DNA from: JARYGU01 sp033795365
GTDB lineage: Bacteria > Pseudomonadota > Alphaproteobacteria > Rhizobiales > Rhizobiaceae
DNA length: 64,000 nucleotides
Reading direction: 5' to 3'
NCBI GenBank assembly: GCA_033795365.1
Contig: JARYGU010000005.1
Span: forward strand, 310,001 to 374,000
This document shows positions 17,703 through 26,175 of this stretch, piece by piece. The translations under genes and the position numbers were made by a program. Within the stretch, counting starts at the first letter, position 1; the number at the start of each line of letters is the position of its first letter. A model generated the notes under the pieces. The model had not been told where the DNA came from. It was given only the letters and a program-made list of their open reading frames with translations, and did no database searches.

Positions 17703-19001
17703 TCAGCCTGCAGTCTTGGCGAAGCGGGCGAGAAGCTCGTTGCCTTCGGTCTCGATCGTCTTCAGCGCATCTTCGACCGAGGTCTCGCCGGCAAAGATCC
17801 GGCCGTATTCGCGCTCCATGATCTCGCGGATCTGCGGGTAGAAGCCGAGACGATAGCCCTTCGACCATTCGCCCGACGGCAGCATGAGCTGCTTGATGCC
17901 GACCTCCGCGATCGGCGTCTTCTCATAGTAACCTTCTGATTTGGCAAGTTCGTAGGCAGCCGTGGTGATCGCGACATAGCCGGTCGCCTGGTGATAGAAC
18001 TTCTGGATCTCCGGCGAGGTCAGGAACTGGAAGAAGTCGGCCGTGCACTTGTTTTCCGCATCCGGCTTGCCGGACATGGCAAAGAGCGCCGCGCCGCCGA
18101 TGAAGGTGTTGGTGCCGGCGCCCTGCACGCTGTTCCAATAGGGAAGGAAAGCTGCCGAGAAAGGCTTCTGCGCCGTCTTCTGCAAACCGCCGAAGGAACC
18201 CGACGAACCGATCCAGAGAGCAGCCTTGCCGTCTTCGAAAAGCTTCTGGTTGTCGTTCCAACCGGCACCGAAATAGCCGAAATAGCCTTCGTCGGCCCAG
18301 GACTTCAGCTTCGTGAACATCATGACCAGATTGGTATCGGTCATGTTGATCTTGGTGTCGGTGACGCTGTCATAGCCGTTGTTGTTGGTCGCGAACTGAA
18401 TGTTGTGGCGCGAGAAGAAGTTCTCGGTGAACTGCCAGGTGAGCTGCGACTGGACGAGCGGCAGATAGCCGGCCTCCTTCAGTTTCGGCGCGATCGCCTC
18501 GAATTCTTCCCAGGTCTTCGGAGGCTCGGCACCGATCTTCTCGAAAGCTTCGGTGTTCACATACATGATCGGTGCGGAAGAGTTGAACGGCATACCGACG
18601 AACTTGCCGTCCGGAGCTGCGTAGAAATAGCGCACGCCCTCGATGAAGGCTTCGCGGTCGAATTTGTAACCGGCATTGTTGATAAGGTCTTCGGCCGGAA
18701 TGACCGCGCCCGGAGCATTGATGATCGTCGCGGCGCCGGCATCGAAGACCTGCAGGATGTTGGGCTGCTCTCCGGAACGGAAAGCTGCGATGCCCGAGGC
18801 GAGCGCCTCCTCGTAGGTTCCCTTCGAAACCGGCGTGAGAGCGCAAGCGGACTGCGAAGCGTTGAACTTCTGAGCGACTTCGTTGATGACCTCACCGTTG
18901 CGGCCGGCCATGCCATGCCACCAGGTGATGTTGGTCGCTGCGAAGGAGGTCGTCGCCGTGATGGCAACGGCGAGGCCTGCAAAGGAAATCGTCTTGATCA
19001 T
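17703..19001 (-). CDS. ugpB: sn-Glycerol-3-phosphate ABC transporter, periplasmic binding protein
   Basis: The 432-residue solute-binding protein begins with a Sec signal peptide (cleavage probably after SFAA) and then the UgpB-like NITWWHGMAGRNGEVINEVAQKFN. The ligand pocket region APIMYVNTEAFEKIGAEPPKTWEE and GAALFAMSG are typical. It heads the ugpBAEC operon. The PHO box upstream indicates induction by phosphate starvation, when glycerol-3-phosphate serves as a phosphate source. Gene order B-A-E-C matches the classic operon. Confidence 0.93.
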   Translation of the reverse strand: MIKTISFAGLAVAITATTSFAATNITWWHGMAGRNGEVINEVAQKFNASQSACALTPVSKGTYEEALASGIAAFRSGEQPNILQVFDAGAATIINAPGAVIPAEDLINNAGYKFDREAFIEGVRYFYAAPDGKFVGMPFNSSAPIMYVNTEAFEKIGAEPPKTWEEFEAIAPKLKEAGYLPLVQSQLTWQFTENFFSRHNIQFATNNNGYDSVTDTKINMTDTNLVMMFTKLKSWADEGYFGYFGAGWNDNQKLFEDGKAALWIGSSGSFGGLQKTAQKPFSAAFLPYWNSVQGAGTNTFIGGAALFAMSGKPDAENKCTADFFQFLTSPEIQKFYHQATGYVAITTAAYELAKSEGYYEKTPIAEVGIKQLMLPSGEWSKGYRLGFYPQIREIMEREYGRIFAGETSVEDALKTIETEGNELLARFAKTAG

Positions 19002-19054
19002 GGAAAATCCCTCTTCGCCATTGATTGGCGTGAGGGGTGCACTAACGATGCTCG

Positions 19055-19094
19055 GTGACGCTGTCGTAACGGTTTTATGGCAGTTCCGTTACAG
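19055..19094 (-). promoter_or_regulatory. PHO box (PhoB-binding repeats) upstream of ugpB
   Basis: Read on the minus strand, four 7-base units recur at exact 11-base spacing: CTGTAAC, CTGCCAT, CCGTTAC and GCGTCAC, separated by 4-base spacers. This is the architecture of the PhoB operator (CTGTCAT direct repeats). The block ends 54 bases before the ugpB start codon, a suitable promoter-proximal position. Confidence 0.8.
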
Positions 19095-19117
19095 TCCACA
19101 CGGGACATCAAACACGC

Positions 19118-19492
19118 TCAAAAAGCGTCTTCGAGATGCCTCGGCAGCCGCAAGGGCATCACGGCGACGATATCGTAGCGCATCGACAAGAGATGCGCAT
19201 CGGGCTGGCGCGCAAGCCAAAGATCGCTTGCCGCACGAATGCGGCGCTGGGCCGTCCCCGACACGGCGAAAACCGCATCCCCGATGCTGCGGCGGGCCTT
19301 CACTTCCACGAAGACAACGAGTTCGCGCTTCCTTGCCACGATATCGATCTCGCCCAGTTTCGTCCGGTATCGGATAGCGAGAATACGATATCCCTTTGCG
19401 ATCAGATAAAGAGCGGCGACATACTCGGCCACATACCCTCTGCGGAGTGCCTTCAATCTTCCCGCTCCCGCCGGATCACCGCGCATCGCCAT
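19118..19492 (-). CDS. YraN/UPF0102-family endonuclease-like protein
   Basis: The 124-residue protein has the YraN pattern: a GYVAEYVAALYLIAKGYRILAIRYRTKLGEIDIVA segment followed by VVFVEVKAR, which supplies the restriction-endonuclease-like E-x-K catalytic residues. Its cellular role is not established. The start overlaps the end of rsmI by 17 bases on the same strand, so they form one operon. Confidence 0.88.
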   Translation of the reverse strand: MAMRGDPAGAGRLKALRRGYVAEYVAALYLIAKGYRILAIRYRTKLGEIDIVARKRELVVFVEVKARRSIGDAVFAVSGTAQRRIRAASDLWLARQPDAHLLSMRYDIVAVMPLRLPRHLEDAF

Positions 19493-20405
19493 CCTTCATG
19501 TCGAGAAGCCGCTGGTAGAGTTCCTTGCGCGGAAGGCCCGTCCGGCGTGCTGCTTCCGTCGCGGCCTTTCCCGCCGGCATATTGCGGATAAGGGCCGTCA
19601 GAAGCGCTTCCACATCGGTTTCGTCGGGCAGCGCTTCGGCATCAGGCGGACCTACAACCAAGACGATCTCGCCTTTCACCGATCCGGACTGTTCATAGAA
19701 CATGGCGAGTTCGGCGAGAGTGCCGCGCCGGAACTCTTCGAAGGTTTTCGTCAGTTCCCGGCAGACGCATGCGGCGCGTGCGCCCCCGAGGACATCCGCC
19801 GCCGCGGTAATCGTCGATGCGATCCGATGCGGGGATTCGAAGAACATCAGGGTCGCGGGAATTGCCGCAAGCTCAGCAAGCCGGTCGCGGCGCGCCTTGT
19901 CCTTGACAGGCAGGAAACCCGCGAAGAGGAAGGCGTCGTTAGGAAGGCCCGAACCGACGAGTGCCGCCAGCGGCGCTGAGGCGCCAGGTATGGGCACGAC
20001 GCGATGACCGGCTTCTATCGCCAGTTGCCCAAGCCGGTATCCGGGATCCGATACCAGCGGCGTCCCCGCATCGGAAACGAGCGCCACGGATTTTCCGGCG
20101 TCGAGGGCTGCGATCAGCCTCGGACCGGCTTCGTTGGCATTGTGTTCATGATAGGCGTAGGGCCGGTTGACGATGCCGTAACGGTCGAGCAGAACGCGGG
20201 TGACGCGCGTGTCCTCGCAGGCAAGCACATCGGCGCCGGCAAGCGTTTCGAGAGCACGCAGAGTGATATCCGCAAGATTGCCGATCGGCGTCGCCACCAG
20301 ATAAAGAGCGGGCTCGAGCGGCCTGGCCGCAATCACGGTATCGTTCAGCCGAAAGCTGCGGGAGGGCGTACGCTCGCTTGACTTTGCTGTTTCCTGCCTG
20401 GACAA
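19476..20405 (-). CDS. rsmI: 16S rRNA (cytidine1402-2'-O)-methyltransferase
   Basis: RsmI methylates the ribose of C1402 in the ribosomal decoding centre. The protein shows the tetrapyrrole-methylase fold motifs LYLVATPIGNLADITLRALE, CEDTRVTRVLL, SDAGTPLVSDPGYRL, IPGASAPLAALVGSGLP and FESPHRI. The start is uncertain. An ATG at 20483 gives an unusual arginine-rich extension, whereas a TTG at 20405 (MSRQETAKSS) gives about 309 residues, closer to family length. I give the TTG start. It is divergent from dnaN. Confidence 0.88.
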   Translation of the reverse strand: MSRQETAKSSERTPSRSFRLNDTVIAARPLEPALYLVATPIGNLADITLRALETLAGADVLACEDTRVTRVLLDRYGIVNRPYAYHEHNANEAGPRLIAALDAGKSVALVSDAGTPLVSDPGYRLGQLAIEAGHRVVPIPGASAPLAALVGSGLPNDAFLFAGFLPVKDKARRDRLAELAAIPATLMFFESPHRIASTITAAADVLGGARAACVCRELTKTFEEFRRGTLAELAMFYEQSGSVKGEIVLVVGPPDAEALPDETDVEALLTALIRNMPAGKAATEAARRTGLPRKELYQRLLDMKDGDAR

Positions 20406-20656
20406 CCGGTAACCTGTTCCTTCCACGCCCGCGAGCCGGGCGCTTCCCTTTCTCCTTATGGGCGAGGCGATTGCGAACGGCAAGGGCGACGCTTGGCGAA
20501 ATTGCGAGACTTTCCGGGGGAGCCGGTTTCATACCTCTTGCTTTTGATCGAAAGTTTCTGCCATTTTGCCTGTCCCATCTTTCCGGCATTCCGGAACCTG
20601 AAGCATATGCCGCGCCGGCTGATTCCGGCGCGCAGTGGTCGAAAGCGGTAAAGTCC

Positions 20657-21775
20657 ATGCGCATTACTCTCGAGCGGTCCAATCTCCTGAAGTCGCTGAA
20701 CCATGTCCATCGTGTGGTCGAGCGGCGCAACACGATCCCGATCCTCTCGAACGTGCTGCTGCGCTCGGACGGCGCGAGCCTGGAAATGAAGGCGACCGAC
20801 CTCGATCTCGAAATCACCGAGGCCACGCCGGCTCAGGTTGAGCAGGCGGGTGCGACAACGGTGCCTGCCCACCTGCTCTACGACATCGTGCGCAAGCTGC
20901 CGGACGGTTCGGAGGTGCTGCTTGCGACCAATCCCGACGGCGCATCGATGACGGTCGCTTCCGGCCGCTCCAAGTTCTCGCTGCAATGCCTGCCGCAGTC
21001 GGATTTTCCCGATCTGACCGCCGGGAGCTTCACACATACCTTCCGCTTGAAGGCGACCGACCTCAAAATGCTGATCGACCGGACGCAATTTGCGATCTCG
21101 ACGGAGGAAACGCGCTATTATCTGAACGGCATCTTCGTTCACACGATCGAGGACAAGGGACAGCTCAAGCTGCGCGCGGTCGCGACGGATGGGCACCGGC
21201 TGGCGCGGGCCGATGTCGAGGCGCCTGCCGGCTCCGAGGGCATGCCCGGCATCATCATCCCGCGCAAGACCGTCGGCGAACTGCAGAAGCTCGTCGACAC
21301 GCCGGACGTCGTCGTTACCGTTGAGGTATCCGACGCCAAGATCCGCTTCACCATCGGCTCGATCGTCATGACCTCGAAGCTGATCGACGGCACCTTCCCG
21401 GATTACCAGCGCGTTATCCCGGCAAACAACGACAAGGAACTGAAGATCGACTGCCAGTCCTTCGCTCAGGCGGTCGACCGCGTCTCCACCATTTCCTCCG
21501 AACGCGGACGGGCCGTAAAGCTCTCGCTCACGGACGGTCAGCTGACGCTGACGGTGAACAATCCGGATTCGGGTAGCGCCACCGAGGAGCTTCCCGTCGG
21601 ATATGAGAGCGATCCGCTTGAGATCGGCTTCAACGCGAAGTATCTGCTCGACATAACGGCGCAACTCAGCGGTTCCGATGCGGTCTTCATGCTGGCCGAT
21701 CCGGGTTCGCCGACGCTCGTTCGCGACCTTGCCGGCGACGACGCGCTATATGTGCTGATGCCGATGCGCGTCTGA
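20657..21775 (+). CDS. dnaN: DNA polymerase III beta subunit (sliding clamp)
   Basis: The 372-residue clamp begins MRITLERSNLLKSLNHVHRVVERRNTIPILSN, the conserved DnaN N-terminus, and has three repeated clamp domains, ending in the family tail YVLMPMRV. It tethers the replicative polymerase to DNA. The frame is open further upstream, but family alignment places the start at 20657. It is not beside dnaA here, as is usual for Rhizobiales. Confidence 0.96.
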   Translation: MRITLERSNLLKSLNHVHRVVERRNTIPILSNVLLRSDGASLEMKATDLDLEITEATPAQVEQAGATTVPAHLLYDIVRKLPDGSEVLLATNPDGASMTVASGRSKFSLQCLPQSDFPDLTAGSFTHTFRLKATDLKMLIDRTQFAISTEETRYYLNGIFVHTIEDKGQLKLRAVATDGHRLARADVEAPAGSEGMPGIIIPRKTVGELQKLVDTPDVVVTVEVSDAKIRFTIGSIVMTSKLIDGTFPDYQRVIPANNDKELKIDCQSFAQAVDRVSTISSERGRAVKLSLTDGQLTLTVNNPDSGSATEELPVGYESDPLEIGFNAKYLLDITAQLSGSDAVFMLADPGSPTLVRDLAGDDALYVLMPMRV

Positions 21776-21877
21776 TCTGCCTCCTGCCGCCAACCGGGAA
21801 CGAAGCCGCAAACCGTTCGTTTCGCTCCTTGACGAAGGAGCGGCCGGCGATCGCTGGCCCGCTCGGCGGGGAGTGGC

Positions 21878-22771
21878 ATGGTAAAGGCTGGCAAGGTACG
21901 TATCGGCATCTCCGGATGGACCTACAAGCCGTGGCGGGGCGTCTTCTATCCCAAGAGCCTGCCTCAGAAGCGGGAACTTTCCTACGCCGCCGGGCGCTTT
22001 CGCTCTATCGAGATAAACGGCACCTTCTACGGCTTGCAGCGCCCGGAAAGCTTCGCGCGATGGCGGGAAGAGACTCCGGAAAACTTCGTCTTTGCCATAA
22101 AAGGCTCGCGCTACATCACCCATATGCGGCGGCTGAGGGATATCGAGGCCCCGCTTGCCAATTTCCTCGCCTCCGGCGTGCTGCGGCTCGGTCCGAAACT
22201 CGGCCCGATCCTGTGGCAGTTTCCACCCCGCATGAAATTCGATCCGGAGCGGTTCGAAGCCTTTTTCTCTCTGCTTCCACACGACCCGAAGGACGCGGAG
22301 AAAATCGCGAAGCGGCATGACGATCGCATGAAAGGCCGCACCTGGCTTGAAACCGACGGCAGGCAGGACCTCCGACACGCCGTGGAAATTCGCAACGAAA
22401 GCTTTCGCTCGCCGCAGTTCATCGAGCTTCTTCGTCGATACAATATCGCGCTCGTCTGCGCCGATACCGTCGAATGGCCGCTGCTGATGGATCTCACCGC
22501 GGATTTCGTCTATTGCCGTCTGCACGGTTCGCAGAAGCTCTATGTCAGCGGCTACGATGAAAAGGCGCTGGACCGATGGGCGGAGCGAGCCGAAGCCTGG
22601 GCTTATGGCCGTGAGCCGGAAGATGCGGAACGGGTCATGCCACCGACCCCGCCGCTCAACCACGGACGCGATGTCTTCGTTTACTTCGATAACACGGACA
22701 TCAAGCTGCGCGCGCCTTTCGACGCGCAATCGCTTGCGAGCCGTCTGGAAGGTCTCGTGCCACCGGAGTGA
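21878..22771 (+). CDS. DUF72-family protein
   Basis: The 297-residue protein has the DUF72 (YecE-like, TIM-barrel) hallmarks: RIGISGWTYKPWRGVFYP at the start, FRSIEINGTFYGLQRPESFARW, FAIKGSRYITH, and the C-terminal VFVYFDNT. The biochemical role of the family is unknown. It follows dnaN by about 100 bases on the same strand. Confidence 0.9.
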   Translation: MVKAGKVRIGISGWTYKPWRGVFYPKSLPQKRELSYAAGRFRSIEINGTFYGLQRPESFARWREETPENFVFAIKGSRYITHMRRLRDIEAPLANFLASGVLRLGPKLGPILWQFPPRMKFDPERFEAFFSLLPHDPKDAEKIAKRHDDRMKGRTWLETDGRQDLRHAVEIRNESFRSPQFIELLRRYNIALVCADTVEWPLLMDLTADFVYCRLHGSQKLYVSGYDEKALDRWAERAEAWAYGREPEDAERVMPPTPPLNHGRDVFVYFDNTDIKLRAPFDAQSLASRLEGLVPPE

Positions 22772-22877
22772 ACCCAATTCAACGAGCGCTGGCAGCCAAC
22801 GACGCAGAATGACTTGTTTTTGCCGTGAATAGGCCCAATTAATGGTTCGACGGCTTTGGCCAGGAACGGGGACGGCG

Positions 22878-23480
22878 ATGAATTTGCGTGTGAAGGTAAA
22901 ACAGAGTTTCGGGAAGAAGTTCGACGAGGAGATCCGGTTCTTCAAGGGCTGGATGAGCAATACCAAGGCGGTCGGAGCCCTGCTGCCCACCTCTTCTGTG
23001 ACCGCGCGTAGAATGGCGAGCGTGGTCAATCCGCGATCCGGTCTGCCCGTTCTGGAGCTTGGCCCCGGTACCGGCGTCATCACCAAGGCCATTCTCGACG
23101 CTGGGATATCACCCGAAAAGCTCGTTTCAATCGAGTTTTCCACCGATTTCTACAATCATCTTCTTACGCGGTTCCCAGGGGTCAATTTCATCAACGGCGA
23201 TGCATTCGATCTCTCGAATACGCTCGGCCCGATGAAGGACCAGCAGTTCGATTGCGTTGTGTCCGCCGTACCGCTCCTGAATTTTCCGATGCACAGGCGC
23301 GTGGCGCTGATCGAGGATCTCCTGAGCAGGATTCCCCGCGGACGGCCGGTGGTGCAGATTTCCTATGGCCCGGTCTCGCCGGTGACGGCTATGCCGGACA
23401 GATATCAGATCAGCCACCTGGACTTCGTGGTGCGCAACATCCCGCCGGCGCAACTGTGGATTTATCGGAAAACACACTAG
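22878..23480 (+). CDS. pmtA: PmtA-type phospholipid N-methyltransferase
   Basis: The 200-residue SAM-dependent methyltransferase has motif I VLELGPGTGVITKAIL and the N-terminal amphipathic segment KFDEEIRFFKGWMSNTKAVGALLPTS, typical of rhizobial PmtA. PmtA methylates phosphatidylethanolamine three times to phosphatidylcholine, an important rhizobial membrane lipid. The ATG at 22878 is preceded by GGGGACGG. The family is broad and includes rRNA-dimethylase-like relatives, so the lipid substrate is a strong inference rather than a certainty. The pyrF gene follows. Confidence 0.8.
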   Translation: MNLRVKVKQSFGKKFDEEIRFFKGWMSNTKAVGALLPTSSVTARRMASVVNPRSGLPVLELGPGTGVITKAILDAGISPEKLVSIEFSTDFYNHLLTRFPGVNFINGDAFDLSNTLGPMKDQQFDCVVSAVPLLNFPMHRRVALIEDLLSRIPRGRPVVQISYGPVSPVTAMPDRYQISHLDFVVRNIPPAQLWIYRKTH

Positions 23481-23600
23481 GTCCGGCCACGCGCTTTTTG
23501 CCTAACACCTGCATCTGCGAGGATCCGGATTTTTAATCTTGCGGATCGTGCGGCTGCGTGCGACTGGACGGCAACGGAATCCTTTTGAAGGTTTGTGATC

Positions 23601-24299
23601 ATGTCCGCACGCGACCGCCTTATCGTCGGCCTGGACGTTCCGACCGTCGCCGAGGCCGAGGCGAAGGTCCATGCGCTCGGAGACTCCGTCCTTTTCTACA
23701 AGATAGGATACCAGCTCGCCTTCGCGGGAGGACTGGAATTTGCCCGCGACCTCGCCGCGGACGGCAAGAAGATCTTTCTCGACATGAAACTGCTCGATAT
23801 CGACAACACCGTCGCAAAAGGTGTCGAGAACATCGTGACGATGGGAATGTCCATGCTGACGCTGCATGCCTATCCGAAGGCGATGGCTGCTGCGGTCGAG
23901 GCAGCCAACGGATCCGATCTCTGCCTGCTCGGGGTCACGGTGCTGACCTCCATGGATGAAAAGGATGTCATCGACGCCGGCTATGAATATGATCCGCATA
24001 CGCTGGTGTTACGCCGGGCGGAGCAGGCGCTTGCGGCCGGCATGGGCGGTATCGTCTGCTCGGCAGAGGAGGCCGGCGCAGCCAGAAAGATCATAGGTCC
24101 CCATATGGCACTCGTCACGCCGGGCATCCGCCCGACGGGATCGGAATACGGCGACCAGAAGCGGGTAATGACGCCCGCTGCGGCCCTTGCCGCCGGAGCG
24201 AGCCACCTCGTCGTGGCGCGACCGATCGTGCAGGCGGCGGACCCGCTGCAGGCGGCGCGCGCGATCCTTTCGGAAATGGACGGCGCGCTCAACGGTTAA
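23601..24299 (+). CDS. pyrF: Orotidine 5'-phosphate decarboxylase
   Basis: PyrF catalyses the last step of UMP synthesis. The 232-residue TIM-barrel protein has the catalytic DMKLLDIDNTVAKG (D-x-K-x-x-D-I) motif, substrate loop VTPGIRPTG and phosphate-binding VVARPIVQAADP. The ATG at 23601 has GAAGG upstream. DUF1330 follows 11 bases downstream. Confidence 0.95.
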   Translation: MSARDRLIVGLDVPTVAEAEAKVHALGDSVLFYKIGYQLAFAGGLEFARDLAADGKKIFLDMKLLDIDNTVAKGVENIVTMGMSMLTLHAYPKAMAAAVEAANGSDLCLLGVTVLTSMDEKDVIDAGYEYDPHTLVLRRAEQALAAGMGGIVCSAEEAGAARKIIGPHMALVTPGIRPTGSEYGDQKRVMTPAAALAAGASHLVVARPIVQAADPLQAARAILSEMDGALNG

Positions 24300-24310
24300 G
24301 GGAGAGAGAC

Positions 24311-24598
24311 ATGGCAAAAGGTTACTGGATCGCGCGGGTCGATGTCCGGGACGCGGAACGCTACAAGGATTACGTCGCGGCGGCCAAGCCGGCCTTCGAG
24401 AAATACGGCGCGAAGTTCCTTGCGCGCGGAGGTGCATTCCATAAGCTGGAAGGCCAAGTGCGCGCCCGCAACGTCGTGATCGAATTTCCGTCGCTGCAGG
24501 CCGCGGTCGATTGCTACAATTCGCCGGAATACCAGATCGCCGCGGCGATCCGCCAGGAAGTGGCGGATGCGGAGATGGTGGTCGTCGAGGGCGTCTGA
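24311..24598 (+). CDS. DUF1330-family protein
   Basis: The 95-residue ferredoxin-like (dimeric alpha+beta barrel) protein begins AKGYWIARVDVRDAERYKDYVAAAKPAFEKYGAKFLARGG, the DUF1330 signature. Its function is unknown. It sits in an apparent operon with pyrF, with GGGAGAGAG as the ribosome binding site. Confidence 0.9.
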   Translation: MAKGYWIARVDVRDAERYKDYVAAAKPAFEKYGAKFLARGGAFHKLEGQVRARNVVIEFPSLQAAVDCYNSPEYQIAAAIRQEVADAEMVVVEGV

Positions 24599-24715
24599 GG
24601 CACCCTTCACGGCTGCGGCATCAAGGTCACCCCGAAGCTACGCAAAAGCCTTCACCCGCCGGACGGTTTGGGATATGTAGCTGACACTCGTCTTCGACCA
24701 TCAGGAGCTGCATCC

Positions 24716-25696
24716 ATGACCTTGTCCAATCTTCCGCCGCTCGTCACCATTTTCGGCGGCTCGGGATTTGTCGGCCGGCATGTGGTGCGCGCGCTTGCAA
24801 AGCGCGGCTATCGCATCCGGGTTGCCGTTCGCCGTCCCGATCTCGCCGGGTTCCTGCAGCCGCTCGGCAATGTCGGCCAGATCTCTTTCGTACAGGCGAA
24901 TCTTCGCTATCGCAATTCCGTGGACCGTGCCGTCGATGGCGCCGACCATGTGATCAATTGCGTCGGCATTCTCTTCGAGAAGGGACGCAACAATTTCGAC
25001 GCGGTGCAGGACTTCGGTGCCCGTGCGGTTGCCGAGGCGGCACGCGCGGCGGGCGCCCCGCTGACCCATGTTTCGGCAATCGGCGCGGATGCGAACTCGG
25101 CATCCGCCTATGCGCGCACCAAGGGACGCGCGGAAAACGCAATCCGCGAAATCATGCCGGAGGCCGTCATTCTGCGACCATCGATCCTGTTCGGTCCGAA
25201 CGACGGCTTCTTCAACAAGTTCGCGGAAATGGCCCGATTTGCGCCGGCGCTACCGCTGATCGGCGGCGGCCATACCAAGCTCCAGCCGCTCTATGTCGCA
25301 GACGCCGCCGAGGCGATCGCCCGGTCGGTGGACGGCAAGGTGGAGAAGGGCAGGACCTATGAGCTCGGCGGCCCGGAAGTGCTCACCTTCCGCCAGTGTC
25401 TCGAGACGATGCTGCGCATCATCGACCGCAAACGTCCGCTCGTGTCGTTGCCCTTCGGCGTCGCATCTATGATCGGCTCGGTCGCGTCCATGGTCCCGTT
25501 CGTGGATCCTCCGCTTACGGCGGACCAGGTAACGCTGCTCAAGAACGACAACATCGTTTCCGAAGAAGCCAGCAAAGAAGGCCGCACCATCGAGGGGATA
25601 GGCATTGCTCCGGCACTCGTCGAGGCCATCCTACCTTCCTATCTCGTGCGCTACCGCCCGCAGGGACAGTTTACGAAACACGGCACCGCTGCCTGA
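24716..25696 (+). CDS. NDUFA9-like NAD(P)-binding reductase (atypical SDR)
   Basis: The 326-residue protein starts with a Rossmann dinucleotide motif VTIFGGSGFVGRHVVRAL, matching the complex I NDUFA9/39-kDa family of extended SDRs. Further family segments are HVSAIGADANSASAYARTKGRAENA and VILRPSILFGPNDGFFNKFAEMARF. The usual catalytic Tyr-x3-Lys is present as YARTK. I chose ATG 24716, preceded by AGGAGC. Its role in alphaproteobacteria may be complex I assembly or quinone-related, but that is inference. Confidence 0.88.
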   Translation: MTLSNLPPLVTIFGGSGFVGRHVVRALAKRGYRIRVAVRRPDLAGFLQPLGNVGQISFVQANLRYRNSVDRAVDGADHVINCVGILFEKGRNNFDAVQDFGARAVAEAARAAGAPLTHVSAIGADANSASAYARTKGRAENAIREIMPEAVILRPSILFGPNDGFFNKFAEMARFAPALPLIGGGHTKLQPLYVADAAEAIARSVDGKVEKGRTYELGGPEVLTFRQCLETMLRIIDRKRPLVSLPFGVASMIGSVASMVPFVDPPLTADQVTLLKNDNIVSEEASKEGRTIEGIGIAPALVEAILPSYLVRYRPQGQFTKHGTAA

Positions 25697-25724
25697 GCCG
25701 ATCCCCACATTCTTGCCTGAGACC

Positions 25725-25755
25725 GACGGCCACCGGAAGCAAAACGGTGGCCGTC
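25725..25755 (+). terminator. Hairpin terminator after the NDUFA9-like gene
   Basis: An 11-bp perfect stem (GACGGCCACCG with CGGTGGCCGTC) with a 9-base A-rich loop, followed by TTCGTTT, lies 29 bases after the stop codon. The T tract is interrupted but the stem is strong. Confidence 0.75.
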
Positions 25756-25979
25756 TTCGTTTGGAGGTCGGCGCCCAAGAATGCACCGGTGCCCCGGAAA
25801 GCGCTAACGGAACAGAACGTTGCAGTTCTGCCGCAGTTGAAAAACAAAGCCGGATTTACCCCGGATTCAGCATAAGCGGATATTGATGTTTGCCAGGGCG
25901 GCGAATAAACACCGCCCGCGCCGTGGGATGGAGTCCGGCAGTCGGCTCCGGCGTCATTTTTCTGAGAGGCTTTCTGGAA

Positions 25980-26132
25980 ATGGGCAAGGCAATTGCAATC
26001 TTCTTCGGTTGCGCAGCGCTGGTGATCCTCGCCGGCTCTTTCGCCGCACCGACGACCGTGGTCGCGGGCAAGCACGGCTGCACGCCGGCCTATGGCGTCG
26101 ATCCCTGCACCACCGCTTCCGTGACCCGATAA
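25980..26132 (+). CDS. Small exported protein of unknown function
   Basis: A 50-residue protein consists mostly of a signal peptide or single helix (MGKAIAIFFGCAALVILAGSF, then APTTVVAG) followed by a mature stretch with two cysteines (HGCTPAYGVDPCTTASVTR). The ATG at 25980 begins the signal sequence; longer in-frame starts would add an uncharacteristic arginine-rich segment. I do not recognise the family. The signal peptide and paired cysteines suggest a periplasmic disulfide-containing peptide. Confidence 0.55.
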   Translation: MGKAIAIFFGCAALVILAGSFAAPTTVVAGKHGCTPAYGVDPCTTASVTR

Positions 26133-26149
26133 AGCCTTTGCCCTGGGGC

Positions 26150-26168
26150 GGCCGGGCAGCGCCCGGCC
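26150..26168. terminator. Hairpin between convergent genes (small protein and uppP)
   Basis: A perfect 8-bp GC stem (GGCCGGGC with GCCCGGCC, 3-base loop) fills the 43-base gap between two convergent genes, a natural place for a bidirectional terminator. Neither side has a strong T tract. Confidence 0.55.
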
Positions 26169-26175
26169 CTATTCC

